This document shows positions 42,101-50,706 of a stretch of DNA of 64,000 nt, one piece after another; position 1 is the first letter of the stretch; every line of letters starts with the position of its first letter. The DNA is from Rubrivivax gelatinosus IL144 (lineage in GTDB: Bacteria > Pseudomonadota > Gammaproteobacteria > Burkholderiales > Burkholderiaceae_C), in the NCBI RefSeq assembly GCF_000284255.1, contig NC_017075.1:3162001-3226000 (forward strand), given 5' to 3'. The notes beneath the pieces were generated by a model. It was not told the DNA's origin and searched no databases. It saw only the letters and a program-made list of their open reading frames with translations. The position numbers and the translations under genes are program-made.

Positions 42101-42871
42101 ATGCACGCACGCCTGTTCGCCCTCCTCGCGCTGCTCGCCGCCCTGCTCTCCGGCTGCGACCGAGACGCCGTCTTCGAACGCCTCATGCCCAAGGAAGAGG
42201 CTCGCAAGGCGCAGCTCTACGTGGCACAGATCGCGGCGCGCGACTACGCGGCCCTGACGGAGGCGATGGCCCCCGAACTGAAGACACCGGATCTCGATCA
42301 GCGCCTGCAGACGATGAGCCGGATGCTCCCGCCCGGCCCGCCGACCTCGGTGAAGACCGTCGGCGCCAACACGCTGAAGGCCGGTGCCGTCACGACCTAC
42401 ACCATCACGCTCGAGTACGAGTACCCGAACACCCACCTGCTCGCGGCGGTGACGCTCGAACGGCACGACGACCGGCTGGTGCTCAAGGGCATCACCTTCG
42501 TGCCGCGCACCCAGTCGCTGGAAGAGGAGAACCGCTTCAAGCTCGACGGCAAGGGGCCGCTGCACTATCTGGTGCTGGCTCTGGCGGTGGCGGTCCCGCT
42601 GTTCGTGCTGTACGCGCTGGTGCTCTGCGCGCGCACGAAGTTCCTCAGGCGCAAGTGGCTGTGGCTGCTGTTCGTGGCCGTCGGCTTCGTGCAGTTCCAG
42701 TTCAACTGGAGCACCGGCGACTGGGGCGTCATACCGCTGAGCGTCCTGCTGCTGGGTTCGGGTTTCGCGACGAGCGGGCCTTACGCGCCGTGGATCTTCA
42801 CGATCGCGCTGCCCGTCGGCGCCATCGTGTTTCTGCTGCGCCGCCCGTCGTTGCAGCGCCCCGCCGCCTGA
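42101..42871 (+). CDS. Putative lipoprotein with C-terminal membrane segments
   Basis: 256 residues. The lipoprotein signal LLALLAALLSGC (lipobox LLSGC) is followed by a periplasmic domain of about 130 residues resembling the small growth/stress-response DUFs with KAGAVTTYTITLEYEY. Four hydrophobic helices then follow (residues about 155-180, 188-203, 208-225, 230-247). The mix of lipid anchor and TM helices is unusual. Function unknown. Confidence 0.7.
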   Translation: MHARLFALLALLAALLSGCDRDAVFERLMPKEEARKAQLYVAQIAARDYAALTEAMAPELKTPDLDQRLQTMSRMLPPGPPTSVKTVGANTLKAGAVTTYTITLEYEYPNTHLLAAVTLERHDDRLVLKGITFVPRTQSLEEENRFKLDGKGPLHYLVLALAVAVPLFVLYALVLCARTKFLRRKWLWLLFVAVGFVQFQFNWSTGDWGVIPLSVLLLGSGFATSGPYAPWIFTIALPVGAIVFLLRRPSLQRPAA

Positions 42872-42972
42872 CGTCACAGGTGACGGCGGCCGGGAGGCCA
42901 GGGCAGGATGGCCCGCGCCAAGCCGGGCGGCCCGGTCATCAGGCAGACTGCCGCAACCTCGAGACTGCCGCC

Positions 42973-43368
42973 ATGCCCACCCGCCTCGCCTCCTGCTCCT
43001 GCGGCCGCCTCACCGCCACGGTGAGCGGCGAGCCGCTGCGCATCTCGATCTGCCACTGCCTGGCCTGCCAGCGCCGCACCGGCAGCGTGTTCGGGCAGCA
43101 GGCGCGTTTCCGGCGTGAGGACGTCGTGCTCGCCGGCGCTTCGACCGAGTTCGTGCGCGTCGGCGACGACGGTGGACCGGTGCGTTTCCACTTCTGCCCG
43201 GCCTGCGGCGCGACGGTCTGGTACGTCGTCGACGACATGCCGGAGTTCATCGCGATCCCCGTCGGCGCGTTTGCCGATCCCGGCTTCCCGGCTCCCACCG
43301 TTTCGGTCTACGAAGAGCGCAAGCACGGCTGGGTGCAGCCGCCGCCCGAGGCCGAGCACATTCCCTGA
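42973..43368 (+). CDS. GFA family protein (glutathione-dependent formaldehyde-activating-like)
   Basis: 131 residues. The zinc-site cysteines are all visible: CSCGRL near residue 10, ISICHCLACQRRTG, and FCPACGATVWY. The fold is the Mss4-like beta-tent. The family includes Gfa, but most members are of unknown substrate; the annotation as formaldehyde enzyme should be read loosely. Single gene. Confidence 0.88.
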   Translation: MPTRLASCSCGRLTATVSGEPLRISICHCLACQRRTGSVFGQQARFRREDVVLAGASTEFVRVGDDGGPVRFHFCPACGATVWYVVDDMPEFIAIPVGAFADPGFPAPTVSVYEERKHGWVQPPPEAEHIP

Positions 43369-43403
43369 AGCGGCGCGCCGGCAACGCCCGCTACAGTGGG
43401 CCG

Positions 43404-43976
43404 ATGTCGCCGCCGATCGAGATCCACCCGCTGGGCCCCGAGCGCCTGGCCGACTTTCTCGCCTTCTTCGAGGGCCCGGCTTTCGCCGACAACCCGCGCT
43501 GGCGCAGCTGCTACTGCCAGTTCCTCTACGTCGACCACCGGCGCGTTCACTGGCCCTCGCGCACCGGCGAGGAGAACCGCGCCGCCGCCTGCACACGCAT
43601 CGGCGCCGGCACGATGCGCGGCCTGCTCGCCTACCGCGGCGGCCAGGTCGTCGGCTGGTGCAACGCCGCCCCGCGCACGCTGCTCGACGCCTTCGCCGAC
43701 GAGCCCGACCCCGACGCCGAGCGCCTGGGCCAGATCACCTGCTTCGTCGTCGCCCCGGCGCATCGCCGCACGGGCGTCGCCACCGCGCTGCTGGACGCCG
43801 CCTGCGCAGCGCTGCGCCACCAGGGCATGGCGCTGGCCGAGGCCGCGCCCAAGCCGGACATCGCCGGCGACGCCGAGAACCACTACGGGCCGATGTCGAT
43901 GTTCCTGGCCGCCGGCTTCAGCGTGCACCGCCAGGGCGAGCACGGCAGCGTGCTCGTGCGAAAATCGCTGGCCTGA
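43404..43976 (+). CDS. GNAT family N-acetyltransferase
   Basis: 190 residues. Acetyl-CoA-binding region: ITCFVVAPAHRRTGVATALL (motif A, R/Q-x-x-G-x-G/A type), with the substrate part around WRSCYCQFLYVDHRRVHW. The C-terminus MFLAAGFSVHRQGEHGSVLV is the typical last strand. Transfers an acetyl group to an unknown amine. Confidence 0.85.
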   Translation: MSPPIEIHPLGPERLADFLAFFEGPAFADNPRWRSCYCQFLYVDHRRVHWPSRTGEENRAAACTRIGAGTMRGLLAYRGGQVVGWCNAAPRTLLDAFADEPDPDAERLGQITCFVVAPAHRRTGVATALLDAACAALRHQGMALAEAAPKPDIAGDAENHYGPMSMFLAAGFSVHRQGEHGSVLVRKSLA

Positions 43977-44146
43977 GCAAGGCGAGCGGGCCGCCTCGAT
44001 CGTCCGGAGGGCGAAGCGCAGGTTCGCGGGTCGGCATCGTCGCGGCGGCGCTTGAAGCCGCGCCGCCGAGGGCGACCAAGCCGGCGCAGGAGCAATCGGT
44101 GCCGGCCGAGGAAGAGAAGCTGCGGTCCTGAGGCCGGGGCGGCGCT

Positions 44147-44431
44147 TCAGCCCGCCGCGTCCCCGGCCTCGTAGGCCGCCGGCGTCACCCCGGCGCGGCC
44201 CAGGAAGGCGCGCACGTGCAGCACCGACTGCCGGTCGAGCTCGTCGCCGCCGTGCGGCCGGTGCAGCACGTCCTCCACCCGGCCCAGCGTGACGCGCGTG
44301 CGTGCGCCGGACAACGGCTCCAGCGTCGCCCCGACGTGCTTGAGCAGCGACTCGACGTCGCGCCAGTGCAGGTTGTGCGGCGGCGGATCGTGGAACAGCG
44401 AGCGGATCAGGTTCGTGTGATGGCGGCTCAT
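44147..44431 (-). CDS. HicA-like family protein, orphan
   Basis: 94 residues. HicA-type dsRBD-like fold: HNLHWRDVESLLKHVGATL, then SGARTRVTLGRVEDVLHRPH with the His expected in the mRNA-interferase site, and the tail VLHVRAFLGRAGVTP. No hicB antitoxin is next to it. In many proteobacteria this larger HicA-like family stands alone and may not be a toxin. Confidence 0.75.
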   Translation of the reverse strand: MSRHHTNLIRSLFHDPPPHNLHWRDVESLLKHVGATLEPLSGARTRVTLGRVEDVLHRPHGGDELDRQSVLHVRAFLGRAGVTPAAYEAGDAAG

Positions 44432-44770
44432 GCACGGCTCCTGGGGCTGAGGCACGAGGGTAGCCGATGGCGGCCGTGCGGGCGCCGAAGCATCAGCCCT
44501 CGCCCGGCTGGGGCCGGGCGCCCCGCGCCTGACGCTGCCCCGCCTGGCTCGCCGGCCGCTCGCCACGCCGACGACCGTTGAATCGAGGCGGATGGAAGCG
44601 GCAATATTTCATCGCGCCAACGATCGAAAAGACAGGCCGCCTGATCTTGCAGCGAGCGCAAACCGTCGATAGCCTGTTGCGCGCTGGGAAGCCATATTCT
44701 GCGCATGAAGTGGCAGCCCCGTGGTTTTGGCATCCGTTTTGGCGATTGTTTTTGTTTGGGAGAGAAGAAA
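44432..44770. other. Intergenic region between divergent genes
   Basis: 339 bases without a convincing gene. Promoters for the HicA-like gene (minus) and the exported protein (plus) must lie here. AT-richer from about 44700 (TTTTGG runs), consistent with a promoter for the gene at 44771. Confidence 0.4.
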
Positions 44771-45274
44771 TTGATTACTCGGTCTGCAAGACTGGTTTTC
44801 CGCCTGATGGCCGTTCCTGTCCTGATGATTGTTCCCGGGCTGGCAAGCAGCGAAGAGATCCCCGTCCTCCACCCCGCCCCCAATAAGCTCGCATGCAAGT
44901 CGGCAGCGATCCGGCTCGGCGAAGACGCGAACACGGTCGAACTCTGCGTCCTCCAGGGAAGTTTCTCTCATGACAAGTACCTCCTGAAGATTGGCGGCAG
45001 CGTCGTCATTCAAGGCATCGACGACCAGACGACGACCGGAATCCAGGCCAGTCACAAAGGCAAAACGGTCGCGCTGCGCTGCCCGCCCCAGAACGTATCG
45101 CCTCGCGCAACGGCCGCGGAAATTCAGCAAATCGTTCCCGGCTACACCGCCGAACAGGCGAAGGCCGCCGCCGATCTCATGGCCACGTCCAACCTGGGCA
45201 TGGAAGTCGGACGCCTGTGCCAGGTTTCCGTCGAGGGCGATGCCGTGATGACGGTCCAGGTGTTGTTCGATTAG
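44771..45274 (+). CDS. Exported protein of unknown function
   Basis: 167 residues from a TTG at 44771, chosen because GGGAGAGAAG lies just upstream and a signal peptide (RLVFRLMAVPVLMIVPGLAS) then starts correctly; an ATG at 44705 would add 22 unusual residues. The mature part has four Cys (LACKSA, LCVLQG, LRCPPQ, LCQVS), likely two disulfides. No family recognised. Confidence 0.65.
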   Translation: MITRSARLVFRLMAVPVLMIVPGLASSEEIPVLHPAPNKLACKSAAIRLGEDANTVELCVLQGSFSHDKYLLKIGGSVVIQGIDDQTTTGIQASHKGKTVALRCPPQNVSPRATAAEIQQIVPGYTAEQAKAAADLMATSNLGMEVGRLCQVSVEGDAVMTVQVLFD

Positions 45275-45411
45275 GCAGCCGAGCCCGGCCGGCCGCAGCC
45301 ACGAGATCGCCGCGGCCGGCCGGCACATCGACGGCACCGCACCGGCCCAAGCCGGGACGGTGGCCGATCCGGGGCGACCTCTGCTCGCCCGACTTCCAAC
45401 CCCCACCTGCC

Positions 45412-46269
45412 ATGTTCCGCAAACTGCTCACCCGACTCGCCCTGCTGGGGCTCGCCACCAGCGCCCTCGCGCAGCCGGTCCCGCCGGAAGACGAGGCCGC
45501 GTTCACGCGCCAGGCGGCCGAGACGCTGCAGCGCTCGCTATCGTCCGGCACGGTCACCGTGCAAGGCCCGCTGACGCTGCGCGTGGGCGACTCGCGGATC
45601 AACCTCGACCGCATCCACGACTTCTGCCGGCGCGACCGCGCGAACTGTGCCGATCACCTGAACGCCTTTCTCCAGGACATGGCCGTGTCGCTGCGCGAGC
45701 GCGACGACAAGCCCAAGGCCGACGCACTGCGCATCGTGCTGCGTCCCGCGGCCTACGTGGCCGCCGCCCGGGCGACGCTCGCCCGCGGCAACGCGGCGAA
45801 CTCGCTCGACGCCCGCCCGTTCTTCGGCGGCCTGCTGGCCGTGCCGGTGCTCGACGGCGAACGCTCGGTGAAGCTGCTCGGCAGCCAGCAGCGCGACGAA
45901 CTCGGGCTGGCCGACGACGAGGCCTTCGCGCGGGGCCTGAAGAACCTGCGCGACCGGCTCCCGCCGCTGGCCGTCGAGGCACCGCCGCTGCCGCCCGGGC
46001 GGCTGGGCACGATGAGCCCGGACTATTACCAGCCCAGTCGGCTGCTGCTGCACGACGACTGGGCCGGCCTGGCCGCGGCCCAGGGCGGCGTGCTGGTCGT
46101 CGCGGTGCCGACCACCGACCGGCTGCTGTACTCGGCCGACGACTCGCCAGCGGCGCTGGCCGCGCTGCAGGTGCTGGTGGGCGAGACGATGGCGCGTGCG
46201 CCCAACCCCTTGTCGCCGCAGCTGCTGCGCTGGCGGCACGAAGGCTGGGAACTCATCCCCGCCCCGTGA
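45412..46269 (+). CDS. Exported protein of unknown function
   Basis: 285 residues with a signal peptide (FRKLLTRLALLGLATSALAQ). The mature protein has an N-terminal domain with RRDRANCADHLNAFLQDMAV and a C-terminal part with LVVAVPTTDRLLYSADD, reminiscent of cytoplasmic DUF1444-like proteins but here periplasmic. No catalytic motif seen. Single gene. Confidence 0.7.
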   Translation: MFRKLLTRLALLGLATSALAQPVPPEDEAAFTRQAAETLQRSLSSGTVTVQGPLTLRVGDSRINLDRIHDFCRRDRANCADHLNAFLQDMAVSLRERDDKPKADALRIVLRPAAYVAAARATLARGNAANSLDARPFFGGLLAVPVLDGERSVKLLGSQQRDELGLADDEAFARGLKNLRDRLPPLAVEAPPLPPGRLGTMSPDYYQPSRLLLHDDWAGLAAAQGGVLVVAVPTTDRLLYSADDSPAALAALQVLVGETMARAPNPLSPQLLRWRHEGWELIPAP

Positions 46270-46308
46270 CATCGGCTCTCGGGCCCACCGGCCGACGCCG
46301 GCAGGCGC

Positions 46309-46956
46309 TCAGCGCTTGATCTTCGCCAGCAACTGCCGCGCCTCTTCGCGCCGCCCGGCATCGGCGATCTGGCGGCCCGGGCGCGGCGGGGCGTCGATGG
46401 CGCGCTGCAGATAGGTGACGGCGTCGGCCTTGTGGTCGGTCTCGACCAGGTACTCGCCGTAGAAGTAGTTGGCGTCGATGCCCTGCGGGTTCAGCGCCAG
46501 CGCCTTCTGCAGCAGCTCGCCGGCCTTGGCCCTGTCGCCGAAGCCCAGCGGCCAGCCCGGCACCTTGTAGTACAGCACGCCGAGGCTGTTGTAGGCCGAG
46601 CCCTCGAGCGTGTTGGCGTCGATCTGGATCGCGCGCTCGTACAGCGCCCGGGCCTGCTTGACCAGGCCCAGCGCGCCCAGCCCGCCCTTCTCGCCGGCCA
46701 GCGAGCTGACGATGATGCCTTCCCAGACCAGCGGCTCGGCGCGGCCGGGGAAGCTCTCGCTCGCCTTGTGCGCGTTGGCCGCCAGCGTCTCGAAACGCTT
46801 CTCGCGCTCGGCAGCCGGGGTCTGGTAGCGGATCACTTCCCAGTCGTGCTGCAGAGCGGCGACGGCGTCGTCCACCGGGGCGGCCTGGGCCGGCGGCAGA
46901 GCGGCCACCAGGGCGACGGCGGCGACGAGAGTGCCCAGGGTGCGGTGCATGTTCAT
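46309..46956 (-). CDS. Periplasmic TPR protein
   Basis: 215 residues with a signal peptide (LGTLVAAVALVAALPPAQA). Helical repeats follow, including ALYERAIQIDANTLEGSAYN, LLQKALALNPQGIDANYFYG and AVTYLQRAIDAPP, i.e. three or so TPR units. Its ATG overlaps the SDR stop by 4 bases, so it is the last gene of the hemolysin-family operon. Possibly an assembly or export factor; inferred from coupling only. Confidence 0.78.
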   Translation of the reverse strand: MNMHRTLGTLVAAVALVAALPPAQAAPVDDAVAALQHDWEVIRYQTPAAEREKRFETLAANAHKASESFPGRAEPLVWEGIIVSSLAGEKGGLGALGLVKQARALYERAIQIDANTLEGSAYNSLGVLYYKVPGWPLGFGDRAKAGELLQKALALNPQGIDANYFYGEYLVETDHKADAVTYLQRAIDAPPRPGRQIADAGRREEARQLLAKIKR

Positions 46957-47720
46957 CGGGTCTGTCCTTGCGTCGGGGCCGCGGGCAGGCTGCGGCGATG
47001 TTTGCTGAAGCCGGAATCCATCCACGCGCCGAGCAGGCCGTTCAGGCGGGCGAACACGCGCTCGCCGCCGCCCAGCGTGCGCTCGGGCGCCTCGCTCACG
47101 ATCAGCTGCAGCAGCGCCTGGGCGACGATCTCGGGCGTGTCGCTGGCGGTGCCGGTGGACACGTTGTAGGCCTGCGCCGCGGCGTCGTTGAAGCCGGTAC
47201 GCGTGCTGCGCGGGGCCAGCGTCTGCACGCGCACCGGGCCGTCGCCCAGCTCGCGGCGCAGCGCCTCGGCAAAACCGTGCAGCCCGGCCTTGCTGGCGCC
47301 GTAGACCGAGAAGCCCGGCAGGCCGATGCGCCCCAGCACCGAGCCGACGAAGACGATCTGCGCACGCGGCTGGCGCTGCAGCTGCGGCAGCAGCGCCTGC
47401 GTCAGCAGCATCGGAGCCAGCAGGTTGGTCTGCAGCACCTGCGCCACCTGCGCCGCCGGCACCTGGGCCAGCGCGCCGAAGGCCGGCAGGCCGGCGGCGT
47501 GCACGACGACGTTGGCGTTCCAGTCGGCTGCGGCCTGCACGACGGCCTGGCGGCCCTCGGGCGTCGCCAGGTCGGCACGCTGCCAGGCGGCGCCCGGGCC
47601 GTTGGCGCCGCGGCCGACACCCAGCACCGCGGCGCCGTGTTCGGCCAGCGCCTGCACCATCGCGCGGCCGATGCCGCCGGCCGCGCCGGTCAGCACGACA
47701 CGGGTCTGCTCGATCTTCAT
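46953..47720 (-). CDS. Short-chain dehydrogenase/reductase
   Basis: 255 residues. NAD(P) loop VVLTGAAGGIG, VHAAGLP in place of NNAG, catalytic Ser in FVGSVLG, YGASK with Tyr and Lys, and PRSTRTGF downstream. The C-terminal extension of about 45 residues (GGGERVFARLNGLLGAWMDS) resembles SDRs that act on long-chain or membrane-bound substrates. ATG overlaps the stop of the iron-enzyme gene. Probably reduces or oxidises the pathway product. Confidence 0.88.
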   Translation of the reverse strand: MKIEQTRVVLTGAAGGIGRAMVQALAEHGAAVLGVGRGANGPGAAWQRADLATPEGRQAVVQAAADWNANVVVHAAGLPAFGALAQVPAAQVAQVLQTNLLAPMLLTQALLPQLQRQPRAQIVFVGSVLGRIGLPGFSVYGASKAGLHGFAEALRRELGDGPVRVQTLAPRSTRTGFNDAAAQAYNVSTGTASDTPEIVAQALLQLIVSEAPERTLGGGERVFARLNGLLGAWMDSGFSKHRRSLPAAPTQGQTR

Positions 47721-48388
47721 GCGCTCTCCTTCTGCGGCAGCGGCAGCGGCAGGCTGCGGAAAACGTCGCCGTACAGGCGGTAGAACACGCGTGCGGCGTG
47801 CACGATGGCGGCTTGGTCGGCGGGGTCGTGGATCTGGTCCATCAGCAACTCGAAGTGCTGCACGTGCTCCTGGTCCAGCGTGCCGTGCGAGCGCAGGTAG
47901 CTGAAGGCCGAGTCGGGCAGCGCCAGCGCGTTCTGGATGGCGTCGGCGGCGTGCAGCGCCAGCGACACGCTGGTGCCTTCCAGCACCAGCACCATGCCGA
48001 AGAAGCCCAGCGCATTGCGCCGCGCGATCGTGTCGTAGGCATAGGCCACCATCACCTCGGTGGCGACGCCGGGTGCGCCGTGGCGCACGGCCTCGGCGTC
48101 GCCGCCGGCATGGGCGATGTCGTCGAGGATCCACTCGTCGTGGCCGGCTTCCTCCTCGATGTACTCGGCGAGCGCGGGCTCGAGCCAGGCCTGGTGCGGC
48201 GGCAACTGGTCGCGCAGCGCCTTCAGCAGCGGCACCGTGTGGCGCACGTGGTGGAAGGCTTCGCGCAGAAAGGCCAGGTAGCTGGGCCACGAGACCTCGC
48301 CGCGCAGCGCGCCCTGGATGATCGGCGTGGCGAGCAGGCCGTTGCGGGCCTCGGTGGTCTGTTCGAGCAGGGTGGCGTGGAATCCCAT
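47717..48388 (-). CDS. Iron-containing redox enzyme (haem-oxygenase-like/TenA fold)
   Basis: 223 residues, all-helical. Metal-ligand pattern of haem-oxygenase-like di-iron or non-haem iron enzymes: AFHHVRHTVPLLKAL, EYIEEEAGHDEWILDDI (ExxxH), MVLVLEGTSVSL, HGTLDQEHVQHFELLMDQI. Relatives such as UndA oxidise fatty acids, so an acyl substrate activated by the adjacent ligase is plausible. Gap of 4 bases to the ligase gene. Confidence 0.82.
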   Translation of the reverse strand: MGFHATLLEQTTEARNGLLATPIIQGALRGEVSWPSYLAFLREAFHHVRHTVPLLKALRDQLPPHQAWLEPALAEYIEEEAGHDEWILDDIAHAGGDAEAVRHGAPGVATEVMVAYAYDTIARRNALGFFGMVLVLEGTSVSLALHAADAIQNALALPDSAFSYLRSHGTLDQEHVQHFELLMDQIHDPADQAAIVHAARVFYRLYGDVFRSLPLPLPQKESA

Positions 48389-48392
48389 GGTG

Positions 48393-49838
48393 TCAGCGGT
48401 TGGCGAGATCGGAGGCCGCGCCGAGCCCCAGGGCTTCGGCATGGCGGGCGTGGATGGCGTCGCGGCGCGGGCGGCCGTTGGCGGTGGCCAGGCCCGAGGC
48501 GGCGTCGAAGGCGTCGGCGGCACGGGTCCAGCGCGCGACGCGCGCGTAGTCGGGCAGCGTGCTGTTGGCGGCCACCACCGCGGCGGCGAGTTCGAGGTCG
48601 CCGACCGCCGGCGAGGCCGGCCAGAGCACGGCCGACAGCGCCGGCTCGCCGTCGCCCAGCACCACGGCCTGGGCGATGGCCGGCTGGCAGCGCAGTGCGG
48701 TCTCGGGCCATTCGGGCGAGACGTTGCGGCCGTAGCCGGTGATCAGCAGGTTCTTCTTGCGGCCGACGACGTGCACGAAGCCGGCCTCGTCGATGCGGCC
48801 CAGGTCGCCGGTGGGCCACCAGTCGCCGGAGCGGCCGGCGGCGTCGCCAACGTAGCCGGCGAACAGGCTGCCGGCGACCTCCAGCTCGCCGTCGGCGGCG
48901 ACGCGCACGCGGGCGTGCGGCAGCGGCCGGCCGGCGCTGCCGGGGCAGTCGGCGCCGGGCAGGTTCAGCGTCTGCACCGAAGCGCCTTCCGAGAGGCCGT
49001 AGCCTTCGTAGGCCGGCAGGCCCAGCGCCTGCGCCGCCTGCAGCACCGGCGCGCCGACCGCGGCACCGCCGACGGCGACGAAGCGCAGCGAGGCCGGCGC
49101 GCGCCGGCCGCTGGCGGCGAGCCAGCCGCACCAGGCGCGCAGCATCTGCGGCAGCAGGATCAGGCTCTGCGCCTCGTGGCGTTCCACCGCGGCATGCAGC
49201 CGCGCCGGGTCGAAGCTCGACGAACCCGTCAGGCCGACCTCGGCCAGCGGCGGGCAGACGACGGTGCTGCCCTGGCGGCGCGGCGCCAACAGCCCGGCGA
49301 CGTTCTCCAGCAGCACCGCGTAAGGCAGCGCGGCGAGGTGGCGTTCGATCGCCAGCGGCGCCAGCGCCTGCACCAGGCCGTCGGCCACGGCGTCCATCGC
49401 CGCGGCCGTCAGGCACACGCCCTTGGGCGTGCCGGTGCTGCCCGAGGTGTAGGTGATCTTGGCGGTGCAGGCCGGCAGTGTCGGCCGCAGCGCCGGCAGG
49501 CGCGCGGCGCTCAGGGCGCCGGCAACGCTCGCCAGCGGCTGCCACGGCAGCCCGGGCCAGCGCGCGGCCAGCGGCACGGCGGCGACCAGCGTGTCGACGC
49601 CGGCCGAGGCCAGCACGTGGCCCAGCATCGTGGCGTCGAAGAACAGCGGCAGCGGCACGTGCACCACGCCGGCGGCGCGCGCAGCGTCGTCGAGCACGAC
49701 GAAGCCGGCGCCGTTGTCCAGCAGCGTGGCGAGCACGCGTGTGCCCTGCGCACGCAGCCAGCCGGCGGCGGCCTCGGTGGCGGCGGCGAGTTCGGCGGCG
49801 CTCCAGGCGCGGGTGCCGTCGATCAGCGCCGGCGTCAA
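48393..49838 (-). CDS. AMP-binding acyl-AMP/CoA ligase of the hemolysin-family cluster
   Basis: 481 residues from a TTG at 49838, supported by GGAGG at 6 bases. Adenylation motifs: TYTSGSTGTPKGV, GYGLSEGASV, DWWPTGDLGRID, GRKKNLLITGYGRNVSPEW. The C-terminal subdomain is short and ends GLATANGRPRRDAI, where Lys of the usual xGK motif is replaced by Arg (NGRPRR). CoA transfer may therefore be altered; an acyl-AMP or acyl-protein product is possible. Start overlaps the hemolysin-family stop. Confidence 0.87.
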   Translation of the reverse strand: MTPALIDGTRAWSAAELAAATEAAAGWLRAQGTRVLATLLDNGAGFVVLDDAARAAGVVHVPLPLFFDATMLGHVLASAGVDTLVAAVPLAARWPGLPWQPLASVAGALSAARLPALRPTLPACTAKITYTSGSTGTPKGVCLTAAAMDAVADGLVQALAPLAIERHLAALPYAVLLENVAGLLAPRRQGSTVVCPPLAEVGLTGSSSFDPARLHAAVERHEAQSLILLPQMLRAWCGWLAASGRRAPASLRFVAVGGAAVGAPVLQAAQALGLPAYEGYGLSEGASVQTLNLPGADCPGSAGRPLPHARVRVAADGELEVAGSLFAGYVGDAAGRSGDWWPTGDLGRIDEAGFVHVVGRKKNLLITGYGRNVSPEWPETALRCQPAIAQAVVLGDGEPALSAVLWPASPAVGDLELAAAVVAANSTLPDYARVARWTRAADAFDAASGLATANGRPRRDAIHARHAEALGLGAASDLANR

Positions 49839-50449
49839 ACCGTGCCTCCGCGGCGGCGGAAACGTGCGATCGCGGCGTCCAGCCGGCCGGCCAGCACCAG
49901 CGGCCGGTGGTCGTAGTACGTGCCCCAGCGCACGGCGTCGGCGCCCAGCACCGCCGGGTCGGCGACGCCCAGCGTCACCGGCGCAATGCCCAGGCGCACG
50001 AAGAGGTGGCGCAGTTCGACGGTCAGCGTGCAGACGACCCAGTCGTAGCCCTGCTCGGCCAGGTGCGGGCCGATGCGGGTGATGAGGCGGCGGCCTTCGC
50101 CGGCGCGGGCGGCGGCCAGGTGGCCGACTTCGACGATGCGCTCGCGCGCCACCGGTTCACCCAGCAGCTGTTCGACCGGCGCACCGAGGTAGCGTTCGAG
50201 GAACAGCGCGCCGTCGCGCGCCGGGCGGTAGCCGGCTGCGGCGACGAGTTCGCCGGCGCCGTCGTGCAGGCCGACCATGGCTGGCGCGAACTCGCGCAGC
50301 TCGGCCTCGTAACGTTCCCGGTAGACCCGGCGCACCAGCGCCTCGACTTCGGGCCGGCCCCCGGCGTCGCCCGGATAGACGCGCAGGCGCGACTCGGCGC
50401 CTGGACGCTGGACGAAGCTCATGACCGGCTCCCGCAGCATGCTCGGCAT
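49835..50449 (-). CDS. Thermostable hemolysin family protein (GNAT-like)
   Basis: 204 residues. Matches the delta-VPH/thermostable hemolysin family: VRRVYRERYEAELREFAPAM, AAAGYRPARDGALFLERYLG, VARERIVEVGHLAAA, LFVRLGIAPVTLG. The fold is related to acetyltransferases and acyl-homoserine-lactone synthases, so synthesis of an acyl amide rather than direct lysis is an attractive reading (inference). ATG at 50449 with AGGAG at 6 bases. First gene of the operon down to 46309. Confidence 0.83.
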   Translation of the reverse strand: MPSMLREPVMSFVQRPGAESRLRVYPGDAGGRPEVEALVRRVYRERYEAELREFAPAMVGLHDGAGELVAAAGYRPARDGALFLERYLGAPVEQLLGEPVARERIVEVGHLAAARAGEGRRLITRIGPHLAEQGYDWVVCTLTVELRHLFVRLGIAPVTLGVADPAVLGADAVRWGTYYDHRPLVLAGRLDAAIARFRRRGGTV

Positions 50450-50671
50450 GCAGACTCCTGTTCGGCGCTACCACGGAATGCGGCAGTCGACGCGGCAAAT
50501 CTTCGCGACCGGCGATTAGCGCGGCATTAACGCAACAGTCCCGTCACGCCTGCCGAACGTGCCACCCGTCACGCACCGGGCACCGAAAACTTTCGTCTTG
50601 GCAATGGTTTGGCGCGTACCCCACAGGGCCGGGCGGATACCGTCCCCGGTTCGTCGCGGAGCCTGACAAAA

Positions 50672-50687
50672 TCGAACGATCGTTCGA
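50672..50687. promoter_or_regulatory. Perfect palindrome, TetR-type operator candidate
   Basis: TCGAACGATCGTTCGA, a perfect 16-base palindrome 20 bases before the ATG of the acyl-CoA ligase, in the divergent region. The core GAACGATCGTTC resembles operators of TetR-family regulators of fatty-acid genes. No TetR gene is in the window. Confidence 0.5.
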
Positions 50688-50706
50688 AAAGACCGTCCAT
50701 TGCGGC

